64,000 nt of DNA from the NCBI RefSeq assembly GCF_019400745.1, contig NZ_WJIB01000010.1, positions 62,001 through 126,000 of the forward strand, given 5' to 3'. Below are positions 9,681 to 19,335 of the stretch, in pieces; position 1 is the first letter of the stretch, and each line of letters starts with the position of its first letter. Source of the DNA: Cohnella sp. CFH 77786. Lineage in GTDB: Bacteria; Bacillota; Bacilli; Paenibacillales; Paenibacillaceae. A program made the translations under genes and the position numbers. The notes below the pieces were generated by a model. That model was not told the DNA's origin. It searched no databases and saw nothing but the letters and a program-made list of their open reading frames with translations.

Positions 9681-9741
9681 ATTTCCTGCATCGGTATGAT
9701 ATATTTGAGTCAAAGTCAGGAAGGAAAGGAGGATATCGGCT

Positions 9742-10428
9742 GTGGATGCAGGGAAAAAAATTCGCGTCTTCGTCTGCGAAGACGATCCGGTGTTCACCCG
9801 GCTGTTGCTGAGTCGGCTCGGCAAGGAACCCGATCTTGCGGTTGCCGGCACCGCCGCGAATAAGAGCGAGCTCGCCGAGGCATCGAGAACGTCGGCATTC
9901 GACGTGCTTCTGCTCGATCTCAATCTTGCCGACAGGAAGCTGGAAGGCTTCGAGATCTCGCTGGAACTCCATCGCAGCCATCCTTCTCTTAAAGTCATCG
10001 TCCTGTCTTCCCTCGAAGAAGAAGAAATCGTTTCCCACATGCTCGGATTCGGCTCGGCTGTCAATTATATCACGAAACAAAATCTGAATGACGTTCCTGC
10101 CGCCGTCCGTGACGCCTATTACGGCCGGCCCAGCATCCACCATTCCGCCGCCAGGCAAGTGCTGAACAGCTTGAGCGCGCAGCAGGAACGGGAGCTGAAG
10201 AAGAAGATTACTCCAAAACAGATCCAGATCCTCAGACTGCAGGAAGCCGGATACAGCCGGAAGGAAATCTCGGAGATGCTGTTCTACAGCGAATATACAA
10301 TCAACAACGAGCTTTGCAAGATCTCGTCCGTTCTGAAAGGCAAGTTTCCTTATCTGGAATGGCTCAGGCTGAAGAAGCACAATTCGAAGGAAATTCTGGA
10401 GCTGGCCAAGCAGCTTCATCTGATTTGA
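9742..10428 (+). CDS. Response regulator with C-terminal HTH
   Basis: The receiver domain (about residues 7-125) has the acidic pocket EDD (13-15) and phospho-acceptor Asp59 (LLLDLN). A LuxR/NarL-like helix-turn-helix follows (about 150-205; ITPKQIQILRLQEAGYSRKEISEML). The start is GTG with AAAGGAGG 9 nt upstream. No kinase is adjacent; the nearest is at 14055, beyond the SLH and lipoprotein genes, and could be its partner. An intrinsic terminator follows directly. Confidence 0.88.
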   Translation: MDAGKKIRVFVCEDDPVFTRLLLSRLGKEPDLAVAGTAANKSELAEASRTSAFDVLLLDLNLADRKLEGFEISLELHRSHPSLKVIVLSSLEEEEIVSHMLGFGSAVNYITKQNLNDVPAAVRDAYYGRPSIHHSAARQVLNSLSAQQERELKKKITPKQIQILRLQEAGYSRKEISEMLFYSEYTINNELCKISSVLKGKFPYLEWLRLKKHNSKEILELAKQLHLI

Positions 10429-10461
10429 GCCTCCAGGCTCTCCAGCCCATCCGTATCTGAC

Positions 10462-10494
10462 AAACTACTCGAAATTTCGGGTAGTTTATTTTGT
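10462..10494 (+). terminator. Terminator of the response-regulator gene
   Basis: AAACTAC and CGAA arms pair with TTCG and GTAGTTT in a near-perfect hairpin followed by ATTTTGTTTT, 34 bp after the stop codon. Confidence 0.8.
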
Positions 10495-10546
10495 TTTCCC
10501 CTTTGCTATCATGTTGCACAGATCAATGGCAAAGGGAGATGAGGTC

Positions 10547-13372
10547 ATGTATGCAAGTTGGAGGAAAGCGATGCTTCTGCCATTGTGCATGGGCATCGCC
10601 GCACTTTTAGCATTGCTGGCGCCGCCCGATGTTTTCGCCGCCGGTTTGTTTCAGAACGTGCAGTATCAAAGTACCGGCGTTTCGCCGGTTGCAACCGTTT
10701 CCGGGGACTTTAACGGAGACGGAAAAACGGATCTCGCCGTGGGGTTGAACGGGCCGCGCACCGTATCCATTCTGATTGGAAACGGAGACGGAACGTTCAC
10801 GGATGGACCAAGCATCTCATTGCCTGGAACTTTTACTTCCATTTGGTCCCTGGCGTCGGCGGATTTCAACAAGGACGGCAAGCTTGATTTGGCTGTCGGG
10901 TATTACAATAACGCCAGCAGCACAGGGTTAGTCTTGTTATATAAGCAGGATGCCACCACCTTCACATTCACGCAATCTGACGCCCCTATTACTCTCGGAA
11001 GCAATGCGTTTGCCTCCTCGATCGCATTCGGCGACTTCAACCACGACACAAATTACGATTTTGCCGTTACGGACAGCTACAACAATTACATTTACATTTT
11101 TTTGGGCGTCGGCGATGGAACGTTCACCGCAGGACCCGGCTATTCGGCCGGAACGAATGCGACGCCATATTCGATTGCAGCAGGATACTTCGACAGCGAC
11201 GGCGATCTCGATTTGGCCGTTACGGATCCGAATAACGGCAATGTGGCCGTTTTTCTGGGGAACGGGGACGGAACGTTCATAGCAGGCGACGTTTATCCGG
11301 TCGGCACTTCACCGGCCTATATTGCCTGGGGAGACTTCAACGAGGATACATGGCCTGATTTAGCCGTTGCCGACAATAGTACGGACAGCAACAACGTCTA
11401 TATTCTACTCGGAAATGGGGACGGAACGTTCCAACCGCATGTCGACTATACGGCGGATCAGCATCCGGTCGCCATCGCGGCGGGAGATTTCGACGGGGAC
11501 GGGAATTATGACGCAGCCGTGGTGAACAAAAATTCGAAGAATGTCTCCATCTTGCTTGGGAACGGAACCGGGACATTAAGCGCAGCGGACAACTATGCCA
11601 TTGGCGGCGGCACTCCGGCCGCCATCGCATCCGGGCTGTTCGACGGGGATTCGAAAACCGATTTGGCCGTTGCAGACTTTATCGGGAATCGCCTTGCGTT
11701 ATTGAAAACCGAACCCTCGGTTGTTCTGAACCTGCAGTCTGCCGCGGTCAGCGTAAACGAAAACAGCGGGAGCGCGACCGTAACCGTAGTCCGCAGCGGC
11801 AACACCGGCGTTCCGGCAAGCGTCGATTACTCCACTTCGAACGGCAGCGCCGCAGCGGGAACCGACTACACCGCCGTTTCCGGCACGCTGGCCTTTGGCG
11901 TCGGGGAAACGGTCCAAACCTTCTCGATTCCGATCACGGACGATTCCGTTTATGAAGGGAACGAAACGGTACACATCCAGCTCAGCAATCCCGGTCCGGG
12001 AGCTTCCTTGGGGGCGCCGGCAGCGGCCTTGCTTACCATCGCAGATGACGAATCGGCACTTCCGACCGTGCTGAGCCTTCAGTCGGCCGCGGCGAGCGTA
12101 AACGAAAACAGCGGGAGCGCGGCCGTAACGGTAGTCCGAAGCGACAACACCGGTGTTCCGGCAAGCGTGGATTACTCCACTTCGAACGGCAGCGCGATAG
12201 CGGGAAGCGACTACACCGCCGTCTCCGGCACGCTCGCCTTTGGCGTTGGGGAAACGGTCAAAACCTTCTCGATTCCGATCGCGGACGATTCCGTTTATGA
12301 AGGGAACGAAACGATTCACATCCAGCTCAGCAATCCCGGTCCGGGAGCTTCATTAGGGACGCCGGCGACGGCCTTGCTCACCATAGTCGATGACGAGACA
12401 CCTCCGGCACCGACTCCAACACCAACACCTACACCTACACCTACACCTACACCTACACCTACACCTACACCGACACCGACACCGACACCGACGCCGACAC
12501 CAACTCCAGCACCGTCACCGACACCTACGCCGACACCTACGCCGACACCTGCGCCGAAACCGAAACCGAGGCTCACGAAGGAAAATATGACGAAAGCCGC
12601 GGAGAGAATGAGAGCTATGAAACTGATTGTTGGGCGGGGAAAAGACGGATTGGCGCTCGATTCCAACATCACCCGGGCGGAACTGATGACGGTGATGGTG
12701 AAGGCTTTCGGGGCGGATAAAGAGGCCAAATCGGTAAAGGCGAGCACTTTTTCCGACATGAAGGGCCACTGGGCAATCGGCTATGTTGAGGTTGCAAAGG
12801 AGTTCATGCAGCGAACGGGAGCAACGGTCGGATTTCCTGACGGCACGTTCCGTCCGAACGACAAGGTTACGACTGCGGAAGCGATGGCTTTCATCATGAA
12901 GTTTCTCGGAATTCCTGCAGACAACTCAAAGGCCTGGCCGGAAAATTATATCCAGGGAGCGATCGATGCCGGATTGATCAGCGACGGCGACGAAGATCTA
13001 GCCGTTCTGAAACCGATATTGAATTCACCGGCGTCACGAGAACTCGTTTTTTATTTCATGGATTCGAGTTTTTACACTTACAAACTGGGTTCCGGAAAGA
13101 CCGTCTACACCGAGTATGTGGATACCGAGCCGCCCTTACTGACAGTACCCGGCGAAGTTACGGTATCGGGAGGGCAGACTTCTGCCGTCATTTCGGGAAC
13201 GGCAAACGGCGCCGATTCGGTTGTCGTCGACTCCGTTCAAGCCTCGGTGACAGGCGGGGGAAAATTTGAAGCGACCGTCAACGTTGAGGCTCGTCCGCAG
13301 CAGATTTCGGTAACGGCAACCGATCTGGCCGGGAATTCGGTTACGGAATGGATCACGATCAAATACGCATGA
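10547..13372 (+). CDS. Secreted FG-GAP/Calx-beta protein with SLH anchor
   Basis: Large cell-surface protein of 941 residues. The ATG at 10547 is preceded by AAGGGAG (8-nt spacing) and gives a clean signal peptide with probable cleavage after VFA (residue 31). Domains in order: about seven FG-GAP/VCBS blades (about 45-385) with calcium-type DxNxDGxxD loops; two nearly identical Calx-beta domains (about 392-505 and 513-620); a Pro-Thr repeat linker (about 621-675); SLH repeats (about 680-850) that should bind the secondary cell-wall polymer; and an Ig-like C-terminus. It is likely an adhesin or scaffold; the ligand is unknown. Confidence 0.88.
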   Translation: MYASWRKAMLLPLCMGIAALLALLAPPDVFAAGLFQNVQYQSTGVSPVATVSGDFNGDGKTDLAVGLNGPRTVSILIGNGDGTFTDGPSISLPGTFTSIWSLASADFNKDGKLDLAVGYYNNASSTGLVLLYKQDATTFTFTQSDAPITLGSNAFASSIAFGDFNHDTNYDFAVTDSYNNYIYIFLGVGDGTFTAGPGYSAGTNATPYSIAAGYFDSDGDLDLAVTDPNNGNVAVFLGNGDGTFIAGDVYPVGTSPAYIAWGDFNEDTWPDLAVADNSTDSNNVYILLGNGDGTFQPHVDYTADQHPVAIAAGDFDGDGNYDAAVVNKNSKNVSILLGNGTGTLSAADNYAIGGGTPAAIASGLFDGDSKTDLAVADFIGNRLALLKTEPSVVLNLQSAAVSVNENSGSATVTVVRSGNTGVPASVDYSTSNGSAAAGTDYTAVSGTLAFGVGETVQTFSIPITDDSVYEGNETVHIQLSNPGPGASLGAPAAALLTIADDESALPTVLSLQSAAASVNENSGSAAVTVVRSDNTGVPASVDYSTSNGSAIAGSDYTAVSGTLAFGVGETVKTFSIPIADDSVYEGNETIHIQLSNPGPGASLGTPATALLTIVDDETPPAPTPTPTPTPTPTPTPTPTPTPTPTPTPTPTPTPAPSPTPTPTPTPTPAPKPKPRLTKENMTKAAERMRAMKLIVGRGKDGLALDSNITRAELMTVMVKAFGADKEAKSVKASTFSDMKGHWAIGYVEVAKEFMQRTGATVGFPDGTFRPNDKVTTAEAMAFIMKFLGIPADNSKAWPENYIQGAIDAGLISDGDEDLAVLKPILNSPASRELVFYFMDSSFYTYKLGSGKTVYTEYVDTEPPLLTVPGEVTVSGGQTSAVISGTANGADSVVVDSVQASVTGGGKFEATVNVEARPQQISVTATDLAGNSVTEWITIKYA
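12411..12560 (+). repeat. In-gene ACACCT/ACACCG hexamer tract (Pro-Thr linker)
   Basis: Perfect and near-perfect hexamers coding for (Pro-Thr)n inside the SLH protein. The 6-bp unit keeps the reading frame, so slippage would change linker length without disrupting the protein. On the other strand it gives a meaningless Gly-Val frame. Confidence 0.85.
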
Positions 13373-13412
13373 ATCACGAATCGCAGCCTGTAGTACAAAA
13401 GGAACCGGCAAT

Positions 13413-13452
13413 CCGTCCCGTCTTCGACACCAGCGAGGCCGGGACGGTCTTA
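13413..13452 (+). terminator. Terminator of the SLH protein gene
   Basis: Perfect 8-bp arms CCGTCCCG (13413-13420) and CGGGACGG (13440-13447), then TCTTATT. The loop is 19 nt. Confidence 0.6.
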
Positions 13453-13487
13453 TTGCCGCAGTCCGTTCATAAAGGGGAGGAACATCG

Positions 13488-13997
13488 TTGGAACGGAATA
13501 CGCGCAACCGGTTCGCGGGAATCGTCACGGCGCTGCTGCTGATCTTGCTTGCGGCCTGCGGCGGACCTGCCGAGACGAAGCCGTCGGCGGCCGGCAACAT
13601 GACGGAGGGAGAGCAAACGTACCGGGTCGGGGAAACCGCCATGTTGTTCGACATCAAGGCGACTGTGAACGAAGTGACGAAAACAGGTGACTATCATCAG
13701 CAAATATTGAAGGACGGGACGGAATTCGTCCTCGTGAAGGTGACGCTCGAAAATGCGGGAGCCGAAACAAAACGTTACCATTATGCAAGCTTCAAGCTGC
13801 TTTCCTCCGGCTCCGAACCGGACCTGAACGTGACGGCTTTGGACAATGGCGAGGAGCTTCACGAAGGTGAATTGTCGCCAGGCGCACGGGTAACCGGTAT
13901 CATTCCGTTCGAGCATCCGAAGAACGACCCGGTCATGAAGCTTCAATTCAAACCGAATCCGATGTCGGAACGAATGATCGAGTTCGTATTGAAATGA
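13488..13997 (+). CDS. DUF4352-type lipoprotein
   Basis: A 169-residue predicted lipoprotein with a charged N-terminus, a hydrophobic core and the lipobox LLAAC, so the mature protein should be lipid-anchored on the outer membrane face. The C-terminal beta-rich domain (about 45-169, FVLVKVTLENAGAETKRY) resembles DUF4352 Ig-like domains. The TTG start at 13488 has a GGGGAGG RBS. Its position just upstream of a histidine kinase suggests, but does not prove, a sensory role. Confidence 0.8.
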   Translation: MERNTRNRFAGIVTALLLILLAACGGPAETKPSAAGNMTEGEQTYRVGETAMLFDIKATVNEVTKTGDYHQQILKDGTEFVLVKVTLENAGAETKRYHYASFKLLSSGSEPDLNVTALDNGEELHEGELSPGARVTGIIPFEHPKNDPVMKLQFKPNPMSERMIEFVLK

Positions 13998-14054
13998 ATT
14001 TTGATATAATTTAACAGGCGGCACCATTTCGCTCTTTACGGGGGAGAATGCGAG

Positions 14055-15410
14055 TTGATGGATTCTGCTTTCTTTTTCGTCGAGATGCTGTTTGCGGCCT
14101 CCTTGCTGGCCGATCGGGAAGATCGCATGAAATTTTGGCTTGCCGTCAGCCTGATCTGTGCCAGCTTGTTCGAATTGAACCATTTTTTACTCCACTGGCT
14201 GGGGGACCTGTCCGCAGGTTTCCCTCACGCCGCTTCCCTGCTTTTCTCCTTTCTCCATCTTTCCGGGATTCCCTATGCTTTTCTTATGGCTGCAGCCGCT
14301 TATCACGGGTCCTTCTTCGGCATAACCAGCCGATGGATCGGCCCCTGCCTCCTTCTCCCCCTCTTCCTGACCGTCCCGACATTGGATGACGGACAGTTAA
14401 ATCCGGACAATCTATTATTCTACGCCTGGGCAAAGGGATATCTGGTATTGGCGCTCGTGCTGATGACGGCGGAATTAACCAGAAAGCGCGGGGCACGTCC
14501 GAGGACCCGGAAGATCGTCGAAGCGTTCCTCATCATGCCGAATATGCTGGCTGCCCTGATCTTCCATTACTCTCCCGATCTGTTCGGCGACTCGCCGGAA
14601 TGGGAGGCTTATGCCATTTATCCGATGGCCGGAACCTGCTTCTTGTATTTGCTTATTATTTTGGCTTCGGGTCTTTTGGGCATCAGGATTCGTCTGGAAA
14701 GGCAGGTTGTGGAGGGCACGTTTCGTTCGGTTACGATGGGGACGGCGATGTTGAACCATTCGATCAAAAACCGTTTAATCAACATCGAGTTGTTAGCCAA
14801 TCAAATACTGGAACAGCCGGAAGAGGCCGCAAGCAATCCGGTCCGCGGGGATGCCGATCAAATCCGCGCGGAAACCCGCCATCTCTTCGATATGATCAAA
14901 CGGATCCAGCACCGGACCGCTGCAATCAACTTGAACGAGCAAGCCTGGAAGCTAAGCGCCATCGTTCAGGAAGCAGCGGCATCGTGCGCCTTCTACCGGA
15001 TAGAGAAGCATCCGAAGGTTTGCCTCGCTTTTCCTGCCGATGCGATCTTGTTATGCGACCGCGTTCATCTGCAGGAAGCGATCGTCAATATCCTCAATAA
15101 CGCCCTGGATGCCCTTCCGGAGCAGGGCGGGGAGATCACCGTCTCCGTCGGAAAAGCGGGAAAAGGACTTGCGCTGGAGATCAGGGATAACGGAACGGGC
15201 ATCCCGTCGGATCAACTTCCCCACATTATGGACATGTTCTATTCAACCAAAGACAAATCCCATAATTTCGGTCTAGGATTATCTTACACCTATATGGTGG
15301 TCGAGAAGCACAACGGAAAGCTGCAGATCCAGAGCAGTCCCGGCAAGGGAACCGTCGTGCGGATTCTGCTTCCGTCACGACGAATCCTAAGGGAGTTTCA
15401 AGCGGGATAA
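14055..15410 (+). CDS. Membrane sensor histidine kinase
   Basis: About seven membrane segments in residues 1-215 are followed by a dimerisation region with probable phospho-acceptor His235 (LNHSIKNRL) and a HATPase domain. The N box is ILNNALDAL, the G1 box EIRDNGTGIPS and the G2 box NFGLGLSY. The unusual HSIKNRL motif differs from the common HExxNP. The TTG at 14055 has GGGGGAG 8 nt upstream. No response regulator follows; the orphan regulator at 9742 is the nearest candidate partner. Confidence 0.88.
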   Translation: MMDSAFFFVEMLFAASLLADREDRMKFWLAVSLICASLFELNHFLLHWLGDLSAGFPHAASLLFSFLHLSGIPYAFLMAAAAYHGSFFGITSRWIGPCLLLPLFLTVPTLDDGQLNPDNLLFYAWAKGYLVLALVLMTAELTRKRGARPRTRKIVEAFLIMPNMLAALIFHYSPDLFGDSPEWEAYAIYPMAGTCFLYLLIILASGLLGIRIRLERQVVEGTFRSVTMGTAMLNHSIKNRLINIELLANQILEQPEEAASNPVRGDADQIRAETRHLFDMIKRIQHRTAAINLNEQAWKLSAIVQEAAASCAFYRIEKHPKVCLAFPADAILLCDRVHLQEAIVNILNNALDALPEQGGEITVSVGKAGKGLALEIRDNGTGIPSDQLPHIMDMFYSTKDKSHNFGLGLSYTYMVVEKHNGKLQIQSSPGKGTVVRILLPSRRILREFQAG

Positions 15411-15448
15411 GCGAAAACGCATGCACTTGCTCTCGAGTTATCGGAGCG

Positions 15449-16048
<600 letters not shown>

Positions 16049-16058
16049 TCATCCCCCT

Positions 16059-16088
16059 ATTATAAGGCAAGGCGGCGCCGCATGTAAA
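16059..16088 (-). promoter_or_regulatory. Sigma-A promoter of xpt
   Basis: On the minus strand, -35 TTTACA (complement of 16083-16088), an 18-nt spacer and -10 TATAAT (complement of 16059-16064), about 38 bp before the start codon. It lies at the 3' edge of the transporter remnant. Confidence 0.7.
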
Positions 16089-16390
16089 AAAGAAGATCCG
16101 TGCCCGCGCGGGTACTGCGATCGGCGAACAGCGCGCCGCCGAGTCCCACCCCGATCGCCACCGGCAAGTTCGCACCCAATATTGGAGGCTGTACATGAAG
16201 CTGCGGCTTTCCTTAGTGCTCACGTCGATCAGCATCGCATCCGCGGCCGGGTTCATCAAGCCGTTGCACGCGCTCTGGACCGGCGTCATGGCGAAGGTCA
16301 GCCAGGCGGAATCCAACATCGGTGAGTTGGCCAGCGCGCTTAATTGCAGCTTGGAAAAGGAGAAGGAATAGAGTAAGATAAACGAAAGAT
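16060..16390 (-). pseudogene. MFS transporter remnant, frameshifted
   Basis: A translated internal piece of a major facilitator transporter: SALANSPMLDSAWLTF, then NGLMNPAADAMLIDVSTKE and SFMYSLQYW. The frame then breaks and homology resumes in another frame as NLPVAIGVGLGGALFADRS. The N-terminal third and the C-terminal half are absent, so it cannot work. It is divergent from an SgrR-like regulator, a common pairing of such regulators with MFS exporters, and probably represents the lost target gene. Confidence 0.75.
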
Positions 16391-16434
16391 TTCACCTTTT
16401 GACCGGAGGGGATCGGGGGAAGGGGGAAGCGGCC

Positions 16435-18240
16435 GTGAAATCCGTGAGGCATTATCTGAGCATCATGCTCGCCCTGCCGGGAAATCCGGGCAAGGGCACC
16501 GGCGTACCGGTGACGATCGAGGATTTGACCGAGGTTCTGTCCTGTACGCCGCGCAACGTGAAGCTGATCCTGCGCAAGCTGGCGGAGGAAGGGTTCATCG
16601 CTTGGCAGGCCGGGATGGGCCGGGGCAATTCGTCTCGAATGACGCCCCTTCGCGATTTGGACGAAGTGACGAACGAATATTTTCGGGATCTGCTGGCCAA
16701 GGACAAAATGAAAGAAGCCATGGATCTGATTTCCCATAAAGACCTGCCCGTCCCGCTCCGGGATCAGCTCCGCGGCTTGCTGGACGAAAGGTTCGGCTTT
16801 CAGGTGGAACGGACGGTCTCTTCCACGGTGGACGTCCTGCGGATCACCATAAACCATAAATTCGACACGCTTGATCCCGCTTTCGCGTCCACCGCGGCAG
16901 AGGTCTATGTCCTGCAACAAATATGCGACAAGCTGGTCGCCTTCGATACCCGGAGCAAAACCTACCTTCCTTCCCTCGCCCATACTTGGGAGAGCGACGA
17001 GGAAGGGAGCCGGTGGACGTTCTACTTGAGAAAAGGCGTCCGTTTCCATCACGGCAGAACGTTAACGTCCAAGGACGTGGAGTATACGCTGCGGCGGCTG
17101 AAGGACGTCCGTTCCCCGGCGCGGTGGCAGTATGAGGAGATCGACCGCGTCGAAACCCGGGGCGACCGCGTCATCTCTTTCCACCTGAAACGGCCCAACC
17201 GGATGTTCCTGCATTTCTTCGGCTCCTACTATATGTCGATCCTGCCTCATGACGTGGAGTTTTCGGGGACCGCCATCGTCGGAACCGGGCCGTTTCGGAT
17301 GGCCGAATTCACGGACCGCGTCATGAAGCTGGAGGTTCATGGCGATTACTTCGGGGAGAGAGCCTTTCTGGACCGGGTCGAGCTGTGGTTCACCCCGGGA
17401 CACGGTCCGAACGACCAATATCAGCTTCCCTACTGGGAGGACGCCTCGCCGCACAAGAACGGCGGATCGGATCCCAGCGGCGAAATCGAATACCGGATGA
17501 CCGGCTGCCAGTTTATCGTCTTCAATTTCCGGAAGGAAGGCATCGCTCGCAACCGTTCCTTCCGCAAGGCCATGAGGCTCTTATTCGACCGTCTCGCGAT
17601 CACCCGGGATCTGAAGGGCAACCGCAACGCGCCGGCGGACAGCTTCATGCCCGATCGCAGCCGTCTGGCAAACTTCCAGGCCACGTCGCTGGAGGAGGCG
17701 AAAGCCCATATGCGGGACAGCGGGTACGCCGGCCAAACGATCAAGCTCTACTTTTTCGACAATAAGGCGCTTCACGACGATGCCGGGTGGCTGCAAAAGC
17801 GCTGCGAATCCATCGGACTTCGCGTTTCCCTTCATCCCGTATCTTTTATCGAATACTACTCGACCGAAGCGGTGCGGGAGGCGGATCTGATGATCAACTG
17901 CGAAGCGCTTGAAGACGACTTGGAATGGGAGTACCTTCGCTTGTTCCTCGATGAAGCCTCCTATGTGCGCCGGTTTTTCGACGACGGGCAGCATGCCTGG
18001 CTGGAGGAAAAATTGCGGGCATATGTAAAGATACCGTCTCCGGAACAGCGGATCAAGGCCATGGACGAGATCGAATGGAGATTGCGGGACGAGGACTGGC
18101 TGCTCTTCGGCTATCACCCAAGCAAAATCTCGCGTTACCACCCGGCGCTGAACGGGGTCACGCTCGATTCGTTCGGATGGATCGATTTTTCCAAGCTGTG
18201 GATCAAACATGAAAGGGAGGACCCCCCATGCCGGCCGTAA
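16435..18240 (+). CDS. SgrR-like regulator with HTH and solute-binding domain
   Basis: A 601-residue fusion. An N-terminal winged-helix domain (about 1-110; TPRNVKLILRKLAEEGFIAW) is followed by a family-5 extracellular solute-binding domain (about 145-600; FDTLDPAFASTAAEVYVLQQICDKL, split here for length). There is no signal peptide, as expected for cytoplasmic SgrR-type regulators that sense a ligand through the binding domain. GTG 16435 is preferred because of the GGGGG stretch just upstream; a TTG at 16399 is the alternative. The neighbouring MFS gene is broken. Confidence 0.85.
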   Translation: MKSVRHYLSIMLALPGNPGKGTGVPVTIEDLTEVLSCTPRNVKLILRKLAEEGFIAWQAGMGRGNSSRMTPLRDLDEVTNEYFRDLLAKDKMKEAMDLISHKDLPVPLRDQLRGLLDERFGFQVERTVSSTVDVLRITINHKFDTLDPAFASTAAEVYVLQQICDKLVAFDTRSKTYLPSLAHTWESDEEGSRWTFYLRKGVRFHHGRTLTSKDVEYTLRRLKDVRSPARWQYEEIDRVETRGDRVISFHLKRPNRMFLHFFGSYYMSILPHDVEFSGTAIVGTGPFRMAEFTDRVMKLEVHGDYFGERAFLDRVELWFTPGHGPNDQYQLPYWEDASPHKNGGSDPSGEIEYRMTGCQFIVFNFRKEGIARNRSFRKAMRLLFDRLAITRDLKGNRNAPADSFMPDRSRLANFQATSLEEAKAHMRDSGYAGQTIKLYFFDNKALHDDAGWLQKRCESIGLRVSLHPVSFIEYYSTEAVREADLMINCEALEDDLEWEYLRLFLDEASYVRRFFDDGQHAWLEEKLRAYVKIPSPEQRIKAMDEIEWRLRDEDWLLFGYHPSKISRYHPALNGVTLDSFGWIDFSKLWIKHEREDPPCRP

Positions 18241-18446
18241 ACCGCCGCCTCGACACCGATTCCGATTTGCAGGACGCGATGGACCGCCAGATCGGCATCC
18301 GGGTTTTCGAGCATGGCCACATCGTCCACTCCGGCGGCGCGATTGTCCGCTTCGACGACCGGACCGTCGTCATTCAAGCCGGCGTCAGCGACTTGTCCTA
18401 TTTCTCCCGCGCCGATTGCGAGTTTTTTGAGCTGAAAAGAAGGTAG
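18228..18446 (+). CDS. Conserved-looking 72-residue small protein
   Basis: A short soluble protein (MPAVNRRLDTD... ending FFELKRR) starting inside the last codons of the SgrR-like gene (13-nt overlap) with a good RBS (AAAGGGAGGA). The overlap suggests translational coupling. The middle (IGIRVFEHGHIVHSGGAIVRF) has alternating beta-like hydrophobicity. No domain was recognised. Confidence 0.7.
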   Translation: MPAVNRRLDTDSDLQDAMDRQIGIRVFEHGHIVHSGGAIVRFDDRTVVIQAGVSDLSYFSRADCEFFELKRR

Positions 18447-18510
18447 CTTAGCCTGCGACGGGTGGGAGGCGAAGAGCAGCGGGACACGGAAGTCCGGACC
18501 CGCTGCGCTA

Positions 18511-19290
18511 GCGTCCGTGCGCCACGATTTCGCGCCGCTCACTCGCATTCCCGCGAAATAGTGCCTCTGCGACACTATTTTGCGCCGCTCACTCGCGTTC
18601 CCGCGAAATAGTGCCTCTGCGACACTTTTTCACCTCTCGCTCCCGCGTTCCCGTGAAAGAGTGACTCTGCGACATTATTTCGCCTCGCGCTCCCGCAATC
18701 CCGCGAAATAGTGCCTCTGCGACACGATTTTGCGCCGTTGACCCGCATTCCCGCGAAATAGTGCCTCTGCGCCACTATTTCGACTCGCGCTCCCGCAATC
18801 CCGCGAAATAGTGCCTCTGCGACACTTTTTCACCTCGCGCTCCCGCAATCCCGCGAAATAATGCCTCTGCGCCACTATTTTGCGCCGTTGACCCGCAATC
18901 CCGCGAAATAGTGCCTCTGCGCCACTATTTCGCCTCGCGCTCCCGCAATCCCGCGAAATAATGCCTCTGCGCCACTATTTCACGCCTCTCACCCGCAATC
19001 CCGCGAAATAGTGCCTCTGCGACACTTTTTCACCTCTCGCTCCCGCGTTCCCGTGAAAGAGTGACTCTGCGACATTATTTCGCCTCGCGCTCCCGCATTC
19101 CCGCGAAATAGTGCCTCTGCGACACGATTTTGCGCCGTTGACCCGCATTCCCGCGAAATAGTGCCTCTGCGACACTTTTTCACCTCTCGCTCCCGCGTTC
19201 CCGCGAAATAGTGCCTCTGCGACACTATTTCGCCTCGCGCTCCCGCAATCCCGCGAAATAGTGCCTCTGCGACACTATTCCAATTCGCGC
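18511..19290. repeat. Repeat array B: about 15 exact 50-bp units with hairpins
   Basis: The marker ccgcgaaata recurs at 18551, 18601, 18701, 18751 and so on to 19251 with exactly 50-bp steps. Arms CACTATTTCGC and GCGAAATAGTG (11 bp) flank a C-rich 19-nt loop. Two copies carry a paired change (TTTCAC with GTGAAA at 18628-18658 and again 400 bp later). A block of at least 150 bp is duplicated at a 400-bp offset (18621 and 19021). It lies between two convergent 3' ends. Repetitive minus-strand frames are artefacts. Confidence 0.95.
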
Positions 19291-19335
19291 CTCATATTAA
19301 CCGGTGATATCGCATCGTGAGAAGCTTATCGGAGC

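Noticed and set aside
12316-12759. Minus-strand Gly-Val repeat protein
   Set aside because: Product of the hexamer tract coding for Pro-Thr on the other strand.
18575-19225. Repetitive minus-strand frames (MSQRHYFAG... type) inside array B
   Set aside because: They arise because the 50-bp repeat cycles through three frames every 150 bp. Copies begin at every repeat and no RBS or family is present.
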